Origin: Patescibacteria group bacterium | GTDB lineage: Bacteria; Patescibacteriota; Microgenomatia; UBA1400; JAHJAY01 | NCBI GenBank assembly: GCA_018813815.1 | Contig: JAHJAY010000019.1 | Span: forward strand, 1-45,315 | DNA: 45,315 nt | Direction: 5' to 3' | In this document: piece after piece, positions 1-9,541 of the stretch | Numbering within the stretch: position 1 is the first letter of the stretch | Layout: each line of letters starts with the position of its first letter | Position numbers and translations under genes: made by a program | Notes under the pieces: model-generated | Database searches by the model: none | What the model was told of the DNA's origin: nothing | What the model saw: the letters and a program-made list of their open reading frames with translations, nothing else

Positions 1-66
1 ACCGCTCGCCACAGCGAGGACAACCGATAGTAATATGAGAAAGGTTACAATCTTTTTTTGAAACAT
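1..66 (-). CDS. N-terminus of an exported protein (partial, cut by window edge)
   Basis: Reading the minus strand, an ATG at 66-64 opens a frame of 22 codons that runs off the left edge. The peptide begins MFQKK and continues into a hydrophobic stretch of about 15 residues (VTFLILLSVVLAVA), which is the shape of a Sec signal peptide. A good Shine-Dalgarno site (AAGGAG, plus-strand 75-80) lies 8 nt before the ATG, which supports a real start. The body of the protein is outside the window, so no function can be given. It is divergent from the glycosidase gene to its right. Confidence 0.6.
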   Translation of the reverse strand, partial: MFQKKIVTFLILLSVVLAVASG

Positions 67-177
67 AAAACAATCTCCTTTTTTATCTGATATTACAACC
101 CGAAAGCTACTTTTTAGCAACCATATAACTTACTTAAGCCGCATACTTTAAGCAGTTTTTATAATACTGGCAGTTCA

Positions 178-1536
178 GTGGAAGATAACATTTCTCTATA
201 TTTGGATAATGTTGCCGGCGGCCAAGTTTATATTGATGAATTTTCCATTAGAGAGGTTTTATCAGCCGGTAGCTTAGGTGGTGAACTTATTAGAAGTCCG
301 CGGGCGGATGTGCATACTTATGTTGATCAGCGGCCAGCGGCATATTTTGATCAAGAAGTTGTTGCTGGAGAGCAAAATTATGTGTTTTATAAATATGTTG
401 TTCAGGATAAAAATGACTGGATTCCTAACCATCTGCATAATTTTGGGATGTTTGTTAATGATGGCGATGGTTATTATCAAGCTAATGGCACCAGAAACCG
501 CTGGCTCCAAAATGCTTGGTGGCGTTATCTAGTTGCTCGCTGGGGTTATTCCACCGCCATTCATTCTTGGGAGTTAAATAATGAGGGTCCTCCGGATGAT
601 GGTAGCGGTAGTCATGCCAGAGCGGCGCAGGATTTTAGCAAGTTTATGCATGATTATGACTCTCATCCTCATTTGGCAATGACTTCTTTTTGGTGTTGTT
701 GGCGGCCAACTTTTTGGGGAGATGAGGTTAATTTTCCTGATATTGATTATGCTGATATTCATCAATATATTAATACTGATGATGTTTCTAGTTATGATTT
801 AGCTCAATGGATTTATGATAATGCGGCCGAATATTTTCAATCTCAAGTGGGTAAGCCGATTCAAATTGGTGAAATCGGCATTCAGGGAGCAGAAAGCGAT
901 TGGTTTAATAACCAAACTGATCCGACTTGGTGGCATAATTTGGTGTGGGCCGGAATTAACCACACGGGAGTAAGTTATCCTAATTATTGGTATCCTAATC
1001 ATCTGGATCAAATAAATTATCAGACTGAAATTGGTCGGTTTACCAAGTTTATTAAAGATATTCCTTTAACTTCGGGTTATTATAAATCAGCCGGAGTGCA
1101 AGTTTCTAATTCTAATTTACGCGCTTGGGGGCAAAAAGACACGGTTAACGGCGGTTTGTATTTATGGGTGCAAAATAAGAATAATACTTGGAAAAACCGG
1201 CGAGACGGCGTTAATATTCCGGCCCAATCAGGCACAATAACAGTGGGAGGTTTTCAGTCTGGTAAAAGTTTTCAGGTTGAAGATTGGAATACTTGGACCG
1301 GTACTTATACCACTCAAACTAAGATTGTTGATTCTCAAGGAAATTTAATTTTTAGTATTTTTAACCTTCAAACCGATAAGGCAATTCGGATTTTATCAGC
1401 GGGATCAGTAAATTTACCGGGCGACGTTGATCATGATGGTGATGTGGATAAAGATGATGCGGTAATAGTTTTAAGTAATTATGGTCAGATGAATAGTATA
1501 GACTTTGCCTGGGTGAGAAAAGATTGGGGACAATGA
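178..1536 (+). CDS. Clan GH-A-like glycoside hydrolase with C-terminal dockerin, 5'-truncated
   Basis: Residues 1-28 read like the last strands of a carbohydrate-binding module. Residues ~40-330 look like a clan GH-A TIM barrel: WELNNE carries the likely acid/base Glu136, DIHQY (His195, Tyr197) precedes IQIGEIG with the likely nucleophile Glu232. Residues ~415-452 form a dockerin-type module with one full calcium loop (DHDGDVDKDD) and a shortened second half. The frame stays open upstream to codon 118 but holds no start codon, is closed by a TAG at 115-117, and the GTG at 178 has no Shine-Dalgarno site and no signal peptide after it, unlike the neighbouring exported proteins. I infer that the 5' part, including the export signal, is missing through deletion, rearrangement or assembly error. 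Substrate is not predictable. The stop overlaps the next start as TGATG. Confidence 0.72.
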   Translation: MEDNISLYLDNVAGGQVYIDEFSIREVLSAGSLGGELIRSPRADVHTYVDQRPAAYFDQEVVAGEQNYVFYKYVVQDKNDWIPNHLHNFGMFVNDGDGYYQANGTRNRWLQNAWWRYLVARWGYSTAIHSWELNNEGPPDDGSGSHARAAQDFSKFMHDYDSHPHLAMTSFWCCWRPTFWGDEVNFPDIDYADIHQYINTDDVSSYDLAQWIYDNAAEYFQSQVGKPIQIGEIGIQGAESDWFNNQTDPTWWHNLVWAGINHTGVSYPNYWYPNHLDQINYQTEIGRFTKFIKDIPLTSGYYKSAGVQVSNSNLRAWGQKDTVNGGLYLWVQNKNNTWKNRRDGVNIPAQSGTITVGGFQSGKSFQVEDWNTWTGTYTTQTKIVDSQGNLIFSIFNLQTDKAIRILSAGSVNLPGDVDHDGDVDKDDAVIVLSNYGQMNSIDFAWVRKDWGQ

Positions 1537-3080
1537 TGACAAAGAAAATAATATTAATACTATTAATAATAATTGGATTTTTAACTCTTGGTTTTTCTTT
1601 TGGCAAGAAGTTTTTTTCAAAAGAATCTTTTCAGAATTCTCCGGTTTTAGCTCAATCGAGCACTGATTGGCCGCAGCTTCAGCACGATGCCCAACATTCC
1701 GGTTATGTACCGCAAACCGTTGGGCCGCCGTATACTCAATTATGGCGAGTTAAGCACTTTCCAATATCTACCCGGGTTCAGCCGATTATTGCTGAAAATA
1801 AAATATTTTTACCTTCAAACAACGGTTCTTTTTATGCTCTAAATACTGTTAACGGGCAAATTAGTTGGTCTTATTTAACCGGGGGAGCTTTAGTAAATAC
1901 CGCCGCTTATAATCAGGGTAAGGTTTATTTTGGCTCCACCGATCACTATATTTATGCGCTTAATGCTGTTAATGGTTCTTTAGCCTGGAGATATTTAACC
2001 AGCAGTACGGTTAAAACCGCGCCCGTGGTGGCTGAGGGTAAAGTATTTATTGGTGGATCTGATGGATATTTTTATGCGCTTGAAGAAAATTCAGGCAGTT
2101 TGGTTTGGCGTTATTATGTAGGAATGCCAATTTATGATAGCGCGGCCTATGATAATGGCCGGGTTTATTTTGGCGGAATGGATTCAAAAGCTTATGCGCT
2201 TGAAGCCAGTACCGGTAATTTACTCTGGAGTTTTCAAACTAATGGTCAAGGTTTCCGCGACCGTTGGACTGTAGCCGGGAATGGTAAGGCTTTTTTTACG
2301 CCTATGTTAATTGATTATCATCAAGCCTTGAATAGCGGTACTTATCTTTTTCATGCTGAGAATAATATCTATAATCAGCCGTGGTCGGTTCAAAAACAGG
2401 CAATTGTTGACCACTTGGCAAGCAATCCTTATCAGCAGGCAATGTATGTGCTTAATCAGCAAACCGGCCAGCAGCCTTTTGTGGCTCCGGTTCTTTATGC
2501 TTCAGGCGGAAGTAGTTCACCTCACCCTCAACCGGTATTATTACCAAATGGCAATGTTAATGTGATTTACCGCCGGGGATTTCCTGATGAGCCAGCAGAA
2601 TCAGGAGCAACAACGGTTGATTCACTGTTTGTCGGGGAATTGGACGTAAATTCAGGTGACATTATTCCGATTGATGATTGCCGCACCATTAATAACGGTG
2701 GTAGATCGTGCGGCAGTCCATTCACCAGTGATGAATCTGCTGCTTTAATTAAAAGCGGCCGGATTTTATATGAGGATATTGCCCGTGGCTTGATTGGCTT
2801 AGATACTGCTAATAATTCTTTTTTGCCGCTGATAGCCCTTTTAAGTCCCTGTGTGCCGCCGTTTTTATGTAATAATGACTGCAGTAATATTGCGGTTACT
2901 TTTAATGATTATGTGCCGCCCCCGGTTGGTTGGCGCTTACATGATGAGCCCGGAGAGGTTATTTATCAAGAGGCCAATAGTGACGGCAATGATACTAAAA
3001 GACCGACGCCGCTTGCCGGCAATGTTTTTTACATTTTACATTTAAGCGATTTAGTGGCGGTTCAGGGAGCTTATCAATGA
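1536..3080 (+). CDS. Exported PQQ-type beta-propeller protein
   Basis: A membrane anchor or signal peptide (MTKKIILILLIIIGFLTLG) is followed by at least four propeller blades of about 40 residues at roughly residues 75-235, each with the pattern VYFG-x-D-x-YAL-x-G-x-L-W seen in PQQ-like/BamB-type repeats. The second half has paired cysteines (for example residues ~400-460) and no recognised domain, and no dockerin. A TTG at 1524 could extend the frame, but ATG 1536 is preferred because it shares its A with the TGA of the gene upstream (TGATG) and has GGGGA 5 nt before it. It probably binds something extracellularly; these propellers are usually scaffolds, and I see no evidence that it binds PQQ. 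Translationally coupled at both ends. Confidence 0.75.
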   Translation: MTKKIILILLIIIGFLTLGFSFGKKFFSKESFQNSPVLAQSSTDWPQLQHDAQHSGYVPQTVGPPYTQLWRVKHFPISTRVQPIIAENKIFLPSNNGSFYALNTVNGQISWSYLTGGALVNTAAYNQGKVYFGSTDHYIYALNAVNGSLAWRYLTSSTVKTAPVVAEGKVFIGGSDGYFYALEENSGSLVWRYYVGMPIYDSAAYDNGRVYFGGMDSKAYALEASTGNLLWSFQTNGQGFRDRWTVAGNGKAFFTPMLIDYHQALNSGTYLFHAENNIYNQPWSVQKQAIVDHLASNPYQQAMYVLNQQTGQQPFVAPVLYASGGSSSPHPQPVLLPNGNVNVIYRRGFPDEPAESGATTVDSLFVGELDVNSGDIIPIDDCRTINNGGRSCGSPFTSDESAALIKSGRILYEDIARGLIGLDTANNSFLPLIALLSPCVPPFLCNNDCSNIAVTFNDYVPPPVGWRLHDEPGEVIYQEANSDGNDTKRPTPLAGNVFYILHLSDLVAVQGAYQ

Positions 3081-4354
3081 AAAAACGATTTTTGAGTCTG
3101 TGTTTAGCAATAATAATCAGTTTATTTTTTACTGTTAGTCCGGCTTGGGCGGTTTTTGAACATTATGTAACCAATCTGCCCCAGCCGGCAGTAATTAATA
3201 GCAGTACGTTTAGCATTCAGCAGGAATTAAACCAGGTTATTCAAGAAATGATTGCCGCTGGCCACATGAAATTAACTACTTATTATATTGGTCTTGGTGG
3301 TGACCCAATGATTTTTTATGCTACCCCAACAGAAACAATTTACACTTTAAGTGCGGCCTATCCTTATGTTGATTCGGCTTTACAACCGGGTTTAAAAGCC
3401 TATATTAAAAACGAACTGACTTTTAACCCGCTCACTAATGGTTATTATGAAAAATGGTGTTGTAAGTTGAGCGATTGGAGTGGGGCAAAACGAGAGTATT
3501 ATCAACCTGATTTAGAAAAAACAATTAATTTTTACCCCGGTATACCGGTAAACCCGGCAGTTATTTATAGTCTTTGGCTTTATGCCTACAATACCAATGA
3601 TTGGTCCTATGTGAGTGGTAATTATAATAGTATTAAGAATATTTATAGCAATATTAGTACGGTTGATAGTTATCCAAAGTTAGCTGGTGTGATTGGTTTT
3701 GCCCGGATTGCTCAACATCAAGGCAATGACAGTGATTTTAACAGTGCTTTAAATAAAGCTGAACAAGGTTTTAACAGCGGTCAGGATTTTAAGCAATTTT
3801 TAACTACAGCGGCAGTTAATTATCCGGATGGGGTTCACGAATATTCAACCCCGATTTTTATGTTTAATCGCAATCCGGTGGCGTTTCATTTTAACCGCGA
3901 TTTGGGTGGATTTCTTCATGACTATTCTTTGTCTCAGGCGCTTGAATATGCCAACCAGATTTTAAAAGATGTTCCTTTGGCTTGGTTAACTGGTGCTGGT
4001 TTAACCCATGGTGAGAATGCTTATACTGCTCCGGAAATTCCCTGGACATTTTTTATGATCAGAGCCTCTATTGCCAGGGATTCGGTTGAACAGCTTAAAA
4101 AATATTTAGACCGGCCTGATAGGCAAGGAGATTTGTTTTATATTCAAAAACTAGTAGCCACCATTGAAGCCGAACCAGGCCAAACTTATTCACCAGGTGA
4201 TGTTAATCACAGCGGGGCGGTTGACGCGCAGGATATTTTATCGATTTTGCATAATTTTGGCCAAAGTTTTGCTGCTGGTTACTATGATTCTGAAGGGGAG
4301 TTTGACAATCAGATAAATGGTTTAGATTTTGCCTGGGTGTTTAAAGAGTGGTAA
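3077..4354 (+). CDS. Secreted helical protein of unknown function with C-terminal dockerin
   Basis: A clear signal peptide (MKKRFLSLCLAIIISLFF, cleavage after SPAWA near residue 25) leads into a ~340-residue region rich in helices, Tyr and Trp. It could be an alpha/alpha-barrel of the sort found in polysaccharide lyases and glycosidases, but I recognise no catalytic motif. Residues ~372-425 form a dockerin-like module: GDVNHSGAVDAQD is a complete calcium loop and helix, then a linker and QINGLDFAWVFKEW, whose second loop is mostly lost. The same ending (DFAWV-x-K-x-W) closes the glycosidase two genes upstream, so both may dock on the same partner. ATG overlaps the previous stop (ATGA). This is the last gene of the first three-gene group; 45 nt follow before the glycan cluster. 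Confidence 0.7.
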   Translation: MKKRFLSLCLAIIISLFFTVSPAWAVFEHYVTNLPQPAVINSSTFSIQQELNQVIQEMIAAGHMKLTTYYIGLGGDPMIFYATPTETIYTLSAAYPYVDSALQPGLKAYIKNELTFNPLTNGYYEKWCCKLSDWSGAKREYYQPDLEKTINFYPGIPVNPAVIYSLWLYAYNTNDWSYVSGNYNSIKNIYSNISTVDSYPKLAGVIGFARIAQHQGNDSDFNSALNKAEQGFNSGQDFKQFLTTAAVNYPDGVHEYSTPIFMFNRNPVAFHFNRDLGGFLHDYSLSQALEYANQILKDVPLAWLTGAGLTHGENAYTAPEIPWTFFMIRASIARDSVEQLKKYLDRPDRQGDLFYIQKLVATIEAEPGQTYSPGDVNHSGAVDAQDILSILHNFGQSFAAGYYDSEGEFDNQINGLDFAWVFKEW

Positions 4355-4387
4355 AAATTTCCTATAGCTGTTAAGCTTTTAAAATAT

Positions 4388-4393
4388 TAAAAT
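4388..4393 (+). promoter_or_regulatory. -10-like hexamer of a probable leaderless promoter for the glycan cluster
   Basis: TAAAAT ends 6 nt before the ATG at 4400, a distance that would place transcription start at or within a few bases of the start codon. No convincing -35 and no Shine-Dalgarno site are visible in the 45-nt gap. The same geometry recurs before five other operon-leading genes in this window. Confidence 0.4.
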
Positions 4394-4399
4394 GTAATT

Positions 4400-5725
4400 A
4401 TGTCATCAGCCAGATTTTTCATTAAGCAACCTAAAAAAGCCGATACTTTGGCAGAAAAGACTGAAAAGAGGACCAAAAAACTTCTTGGTCAACGGTTGAC
4501 TCATGTTTCTCCCCATTGGTTGGTTAGTACGGGTGAGATTTTGGGTTTATTAATTATTTTAGCGATTAACTTTTTTTTGTTATTGCCTTTTTTCGGTCAA
4601 GAACATCAGGCCAATGGTTTTTCTGCCCCCTTTATTCCGTTGTTAGCTAAGTTAACCAGTTTTGTAATGCCTTATGCCCATGGTGTTCGTTTTTGGCTGT
4701 TAATTTGTTTAATGTTTTTACCGATTTCGCTTTATTTTTTCATCCGGGAGATTTCTCGCCGGCGGCTGGCAGCCTTTGCCGCAACTTTAATCATTAGTTT
4801 GCCGGTTGGAGTTTTTTTGCCCTTGCGGACCAGGCTTGGTTTATTTATGGATGATGGCGGTCAAGCAGCCTCATTAACGATTATTCTTTTTTCCTGTTTA
4901 TTTTTGCTCCGTTTTTTAAAAGGGGGAAATTTTAAAATGGCGGCCGCTACCAGTCTAACTATGAGTTTGGTCGCTTTAACTTCACCCCTAGGATCGTTTA
5001 TTCTGGTTTGTTGCGCTTTAGCCATAACTTTTTCCGAAATGCTTTTAAACCAAGGACGTCTTAAGCTATTGCGACTTTTAACTGTTTTGGTTTTTACTGC
5101 CGGCTTGTCAACTTTCTGGTATCACCCCAGTTTTGTTTTGGCGATTATCAATTCTGAACAAGGCCGGTTATTGATAAAAGCTTTTGCTAACTTATTACCA
5201 ATATCGTTTTTTCTGGTGCCATTATTGGGCGCTTTGGGTTTTTTATTGTTTGAAAACAAACCTCAGCTTCAACCGCTGTTTTTAGCCCTTCTTTTAAGTA
5301 CTGGTTTTGGTTTATTGGCTTTGGGTACTGGGGTACAGCTATCTTCGGCCTCGCGTTTTTTGATAATCTTTAGTGTTTCTTTGTCTTTTTTAAGCGGGAT
5401 AATTTTGACCTATGTTTTTGATTTTTTTAAAACCTCAACCCAATTTAAAAAGATTAAGTTGTTAAATCGTTTTCAACAGCAATTGTCTTATATATCTTTA
5501 GGGCTGTTTTTAGGTTTAATTATATTAATAATTACGGGTTCAGGCAGGAGTTTCCGCGCTTCAGGTGATATGCGGGTTTTGGGCTTAGAAACAATTAAGC
5601 GTACCGGTGTTTGGGAAATGCGGGCTAAAAGCGGTCGAACAGTTAGTTTGGTTGGCAGTGCTATTAGTTTATTTACAGCAGGTTTGATTGTTTATCTAGG
5701 GAAAAAAGTAAATAAAAAAACATGA
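4400..5725 (+). CDS. Polytopic membrane protein, PTPS-related/GT-C-like
   Basis: After a basic cytoplasmic N-terminus (residues 1-45) there are roughly 9-10 membrane segments and a short basic C-terminus. The segment around residues 95-140 (HGVRFWLLICLMFLPIS, then a basic turn and another helix) resembles the same region in the three giant membrane proteins downstream, and an Asp pair (FMDDGG, residues ~151-155) faces outward. This suggests a shortened relative of the PTPS-related GT-C-like fold, but with no catalytic motif that I can prove. First gene of the 19-gene glycan cluster; its TGA overlaps the ATG of the epimerase (ATGA). Confidence 0.55.
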   Translation: MSSARFFIKQPKKADTLAEKTEKRTKKLLGQRLTHVSPHWLVSTGEILGLLIILAINFFLLLPFFGQEHQANGFSAPFIPLLAKLTSFVMPYAHGVRFWLLICLMFLPISLYFFIREISRRRLAAFAATLIISLPVGVFLPLRTRLGLFMDDGGQAASLTIILFSCLFLLRFLKGGNFKMAAATSLTMSLVALTSPLGSFILVCCALAITFSEMLLNQGRLKLLRLLTVLVFTAGLSTFWYHPSFVLAIINSEQGRLLIKAFANLLPISFFLVPLLGALGFLLFENKPQLQPLFLALLLSTGFGLLALGTGVQLSSASRFLIIFSVSLSFLSGIILTYVFDFFKTSTQFKKIKLLNRFQQQLSYISLGLFLGLIILIITGSGRSFRASGDMRVLGLETIKRTGVWEMRAKSGRTVSLVGSAISLFTAGLIVYLGKKVNKKT

Positions 5726-6696
5726 GAAAAATTTTAATTACCGGCGGCGCTGGCTTTATCGGCTCTAATTTAGCCGCTTATTGGTTAAAACAAGGACGCT
5801 TGCTCAGGCTTTATGATAATCTTTCTCGCTTAGGCTCAGAGAAAAATTTGGCCTGGTTGAAAAAACAAGGCAATTTTGAATTAGTTAGGGGTGGGGTTGA
5901 AGATTGGCCGCAGCTAAAAAAAGCTTTCAAGGGGATTGATGCAGTGGTCCATTTAGCTGGCCAGGTAGCAGTAACCACTTCTTTAAAATATCCCCGCCAA
6001 GATTTTGAAGCTAACGCCCTGGGTAGTTTTAATGTTTTGGAAGCGGCCCGAGAGCAAAAAAATCCGCCCCTGGTTGTCTATGCTTCAACTAATAAAGTAT
6101 ATGGTGATTTACAAGGAACCAAGTTAACCAACGGCGTTAACGAAGATTTTAAAGTTGATCTTTATTCACCCTATGGTTGTTCAAAAGGCCTAGGCGATTT
6201 GTATACTCTTGATTATGCTCGCTGCTTTAAGTTAAGAACTGTGGTTCTTCGCCAATCCTGCATTTATGGACCACGGCAGTTCGGCAATGAAGATCAGGGG
6301 TGGGTGGCTCATTTTGCTTGGTCAATTATTCGGGGGGAGCCGATTACTATTTATGGTGACGGTCAACAAACGCGCGACCTGTTGTATATTGATGATTTAA
6401 TTAAGCTTTATGACCAGATTGTTAGTCAACCTGGTTTAGCGATAGGCCAGGTGTTTAATGTGGGCGGCGGTAAATCAAATAAGTTTTCTTTATTACAAAT
6501 GATTGATTTGTTAGTTAAATTAATTGGTCAACCAGCCTCTTTAAAGTTTAAAGAGGCCCGAACCGGCGATCAGCCGGTTTATTGTAGTAATTTAACCAAA
6601 GTTATCAGTCGACTCGGCTGGCAACCGACGACCAGTTGCCAAGCCGGAACCAAACAGCTGGTTAATTGGATACAAAATGAGCGCAAAAAATCCTAA
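5722..6696 (+). CDS. NAD-dependent sugar-nucleotide epimerase, CDP-paratose 2-epimerase-like
   Basis: This is an extended short-chain dehydrogenase. The Rossmann motif GGAGFIG is at residues 8-14, the catalytic Thr in the ASTNKVYG segment near 123, and the Tyr-x3-Lys pair at Tyr151/Lys155 (YGCSK). The segments STNKVYG, IYGPRQFGNEDQGW and TIYGDGQQTRD are characteristic of the CDP-paratose/tyvelose 2-epimerase branch rather than GalE. Length (324 aa) is normal. It should interconvert nucleotide sugars at C2 or C4 for the glycan made by this cluster; the true nucleotide and sugar are not shown by sequence, and no CDP-glucose dehydratase is present here. It overlaps the following GT4 gene by 20 nt. 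Confidence 0.82.
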   Translation: MRKILITGGAGFIGSNLAAYWLKQGRLLRLYDNLSRLGSEKNLAWLKKQGNFELVRGGVEDWPQLKKAFKGIDAVVHLAGQVAVTTSLKYPRQDFEANALGSFNVLEAAREQKNPPLVVYASTNKVYGDLQGTKLTNGVNEDFKVDLYSPYGCSKGLGDLYTLDYARCFKLRTVVLRQSCIYGPRQFGNEDQGWVAHFAWSIIRGEPITIYGDGQQTRDLLYIDDLIKLYDQIVSQPGLAIGQVFNVGGGKSNKFSLLQMIDLLVKLIGQPASLKFKEARTGDQPVYCSNLTKVISRLGWQPTTSCQAGTKQLVNWIQNERKKS

Positions 6697-7930
6697 ACCG
6701 AAAATTGCCATTTTTCATTGTGGTTTTGTTTATTCCGGTGGCGGTGAGCGGATTGTTTTAGAAGAAGCGCTGGGTTTAAAAAAACGCGGCTATCAAGTTA
6801 AAGTTTATGCACCCACGATCGATGTTAAGTTATGCTATCCTCAACTGCTGAAAAAGCTGAATGTCAAGATGTTTTTACCCAGCTTTATTGAATGGTTGCC
6901 TTTTCGAGATGCCTTACGTATGGCGGCAACCAGCTTATTAGCCCCGTTTTTAGCGATAAATTTTCGAGACAGCGATATATTTCTGGGGGCGAATCAACCT
7001 GGTGCCTGGATTGCTTTTTGTATGGCGAAGGTTTTGAAAAAGCCTTATTTGGTTTACCTTAATCAGCCAAACCGTTTGATTTATCCTAGAAAAATTGACA
7101 AGCAAACCGGCTGGCAAAATCGCAAAGATTATTATCTTTTAGCTAAAGTAATTAAGTTGATTCATTCATTTATTCGTTGGGCGGATCGGGTTTCGATTAA
7201 TTCCTGCCAGAGTTTATTAGTTAATGGTGATTACATTGGCCAGATTATTACTCAGATTTATGGTCAGGATGTTGTGGTTTGTCCTGGCGGAGTTTATCCT
7301 CAGAAGAGGTTAATCAAACAAAATGTTTTTAAGGGCCAATTTAAAATTAAAAATCACTTGATCGTTAAACCCTATATTTTAATTACTAACCGCCACGAAC
7401 CCCAAAAGCGGTTTGATTATGTACTTAAGGCCCTGAAAAAGGTTTTAAATAAATTTCCTCAGGTTGAGCTGGTTATTCCCGGGCCATTTACTCTTTATAC
7501 TTTGGATTTAATTGCTTTAGCCAGAAAACTTAAAATTAACCATAAGGTGAAATTTATTGGTCAGATAACTGAGGTTGATTTGCAAAAATTATATTCTCAA
7601 GCAGTAGTTTATTGTTATCCTTCGCCTGAAGAAGACTTTGGCCTCGGGCCATTAGAAGCCGGCGCTTGGGGAGTGCCAACTGTAGCTTGGAATCATGCCG
7701 GCCCCGGCGTTACCGTTAAATCAAATCAGACCGGCTATTTGGCCAAACCCTATGAGATTAACGATTATGCTGATAAGATTCTTAAATTAATTGATTATCC
7801 CCAGCAGCGGGCGAAAATGGGTTTGGCTGCTTGGAATTGGACAAAAAACCAATTTTCTTGGCAGCGCCACATTAACATTTTGGAAAGGGAAATAAAGCAG
7901 ACAATTGTTAGTTATTTGAGAAGGCGGTAA
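6677..7930 (+). CDS. GT4-family glycosyltransferase
   Basis: A two-domain GT-B enzyme. The N-terminal acceptor domain begins with KIAIFHCGFVYSGGGERIV, a GT4 hallmark with a Gly-rich loop. The donor domain starts near residue 230 (ITNRHEPQKRFDYVLKAL) and carries the EX7E motif at about residues 319-327 (EDFGLGPLEAG), which binds the nucleotide sugar. It lies in the glycan cluster between the epimerase and a GT-C enzyme and should act on the cytoplasmic face. ATG at 6677 lies inside the epimerase gene, a sign of translational coupling. Donor and acceptor cannot be read from sequence. Confidence 0.87.
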   Translation: MSAKNPKPKIAIFHCGFVYSGGGERIVLEEALGLKKRGYQVKVYAPTIDVKLCYPQLLKKLNVKMFLPSFIEWLPFRDALRMAATSLLAPFLAINFRDSDIFLGANQPGAWIAFCMAKVLKKPYLVYLNQPNRLIYPRKIDKQTGWQNRKDYYLLAKVIKLIHSFIRWADRVSINSCQSLLVNGDYIGQIITQIYGQDVVVCPGGVYPQKRLIKQNVFKGQFKIKNHLIVKPYILITNRHEPQKRFDYVLKALKKVLNKFPQVELVIPGPFTLYTLDLIALARKLKINHKVKFIGQITEVDLQKLYSQAVVYCYPSPEEDFGLGPLEAGAWGVPTVAWNHAGPGVTVKSNQTGYLAKPYEINDYADKILKLIDYPQQRAKMGLAAWNWTKNQFSWQRHINILEREIKQTIVSYLRRR

Positions 7931-7939
7931 AATGAATCT

Positions 7940-9541
7940 ATGTTAGAGAATTTTTTGGATAAAATTTTATCAGAAGATGATAAAGTAATTGCTAAACTTA
8001 AAAAGCAACACCAGAAAAAGCAGAAAAAATCAATCAACTGGCGTACAATTGCTATAGCGGTATTGCTTTTTAGTCTAGCGAGTGCGATCAGGTTATACTT
8101 GCTGTTTAAAATTGAGGATCCTCAAAATGCCCATCCGGGTTGGTATGAAGATACTTATCATCATTGGCAGATTGCCTATTTATCCTTGACAACTGGTTTT
8201 AAACAAAGCTTTTTACGTCTTTGGGATCTTAAAGGAATGGAATATTTTTGGGGGGTATGGCATCCGTTGATTTTGGCCGGCCTAATGAAATTAACCGGTT
8301 CAAGTAGTATTGTAATTGCTCGTTTATTAAGTCTATTTTGCGGCAGTTTTAATATTGTCCTGATTTATATTTTAACTAAACGTTATTTTGGTAAACATGC
8401 TGGTCTGGCCGCTGCCCTGATTGCCGCTCTAAATCCGGTGGCAATTTATTCCGATATTTCCGGTATGCAGGAGCCGTTGGGGATAAGTATGTTTTTAATC
8501 GGTAGTTATTTTTGGCCAAATAAAGCCGTTTGGGCCGGAATTTTTTGGATGATTGCCGGTATGACTAGAGCTGAATATTGGTTAATCGGTCTGGTTGTAA
8601 TGGCTGTTGCCTTACTTAGTCAAGAGAAGCTAGAGAGAAAAATTTTAGCGGCAATTAGCTATAGCGGCTTAATGTTGGTTTATATGAAGTATCTTTTAGA
8701 CAAAACCGGCAATGCGATTTATCCGATGTATTGGAATTTTATGGGCAATATGAAAGGGGAATGGCAAGCTGATATCCTGCCAACAGTTGAACAACAACTA
8801 ATTCAAAAGATTTATGTGATTGTTTTAATCGTTGCAGTTTTATTTATGTTGGTTTTATTGAAAAAAAGACCTAAATTTTCTCCCTTTTTTTCTATTGGAA
8901 TTGTTAACTGGGTAATTTTAGGTGTTGCTGTTGGTTTATCTAAATATCTTTTGAGCTATTTGTCCCGTTTTTGGGTTGATCGGGTAATGGTTTTGCCATA
9001 TATGTTTTTGGCTGTTTGGTTAGCCAGCTTGATTTTTAAAGTTTTTGGTCGGCGTCTGCTAAGCATTGTTGGTTGGCTGGTTGTCGGGGTAATAATTTTA
9101 ACTTCTCAGCTTACTTGGCAGCCAATTTGGCATTGGCGTGGAATTACTCATGGTCAATGGGAGAGCAAACAGTCCTTGGCTGAGGCAGTTGCTGGTTATT
9201 ACCAGGGTGGCAAAATTTTATGGCTCGAGAACCATCCGGCGGCAACTTACTGGTTAGTTTATGATCAAGGAATAGCAGGAGAGAACATTATTGGCCAAAT
9301 GTTTGATCCTTATTTTTATATGGAAGGGGAGTCTTATGATAATTGGGGCGAAAATCGGGAGATTGTTCTTGATTGGTTAATCGCCGAAGATATTCGTCTT
9401 ATGGCTTTTTTTGGCGACCGCGAACGCTATGTTACCCTGGTTGAACGTGAGGCAGAATATTTTGATCAACTAACTTTTGATCCGCGCTGGAATCTTTACA
9501 TTTATCAAGTTAAACCTGAGTTGATTAATGAAACAATCTAG
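7940..9541 (+). CDS. GT-C membrane glycosyltransferase (GT39/ArnT/PMT-like)
   Basis: A short charged N-terminus (residues 1-33) is followed by about 11 membrane helices and a soluble C-terminal tail from residue ~410. The first external loop carries WYEDTYHHWQ (residues ~67-76) with the acidic pair typical of GT-C enzymes that use polyprenyl-phosphate sugars. Such enzymes transfer a sugar on the outer face of the membrane to lipid, glycan or protein. The neighbouring GT2 gene at 28232, which resembles polyprenyl-phosphate sugar synthases, could make the donor. It overlaps the following methyltransferase by 14 nt. Confidence 0.72.
   Translation: MLENFLDKILSEDDKVIAKLKKQHQKKQKKSINWRTIAIAVLLFSLASAIRLYLLFKIEDPQNAHPGWYEDTYHHWQIAYLSLTTGFKQSFLRLWDLKGMEYFWGVWHPLILAGLMKLTGSSSIVIARLLSLFCGSFNIVLIYILTKRYFGKHAGLAAALIAALNPVAIYSDISGMQEPLGISMFLIGSYFWPNKAVWAGIFWMIAGMTRAEYWLIGLVVMAVALLSQEKLERKILAAISYSGLMLVYMKYLLDKTGNAIYPMYWNFMGNMKGEWQADILPTVEQQLIQKIYVIVLIVAVLFMLVLLKKRPKFSPFFSIGIVNWVILGVAVGLSKYLLSYLSRFWVDRVMVLPYMFLAVWLASLIFKVFGRRLLSIVGWLVVGVIILTSQLTWQPIWHWRGITHGQWESKQSLAEAVAGYYQGGKILWLENHPAATYWLVYDQGIAGENIIGQMFDPYFYMEGESYDNWGENREIVLDWLIAEDIRLMAFFGDRERYVTLVEREAEYFDQLTFDPRWNLYIYQVKPELINETI

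Noticed and set aside
3077-4354. Naming a polysaccharide lyase or glycosidase family
   Set aside because: Helical, aromatic-rich and secreted, but no catalytic signature could be seen.
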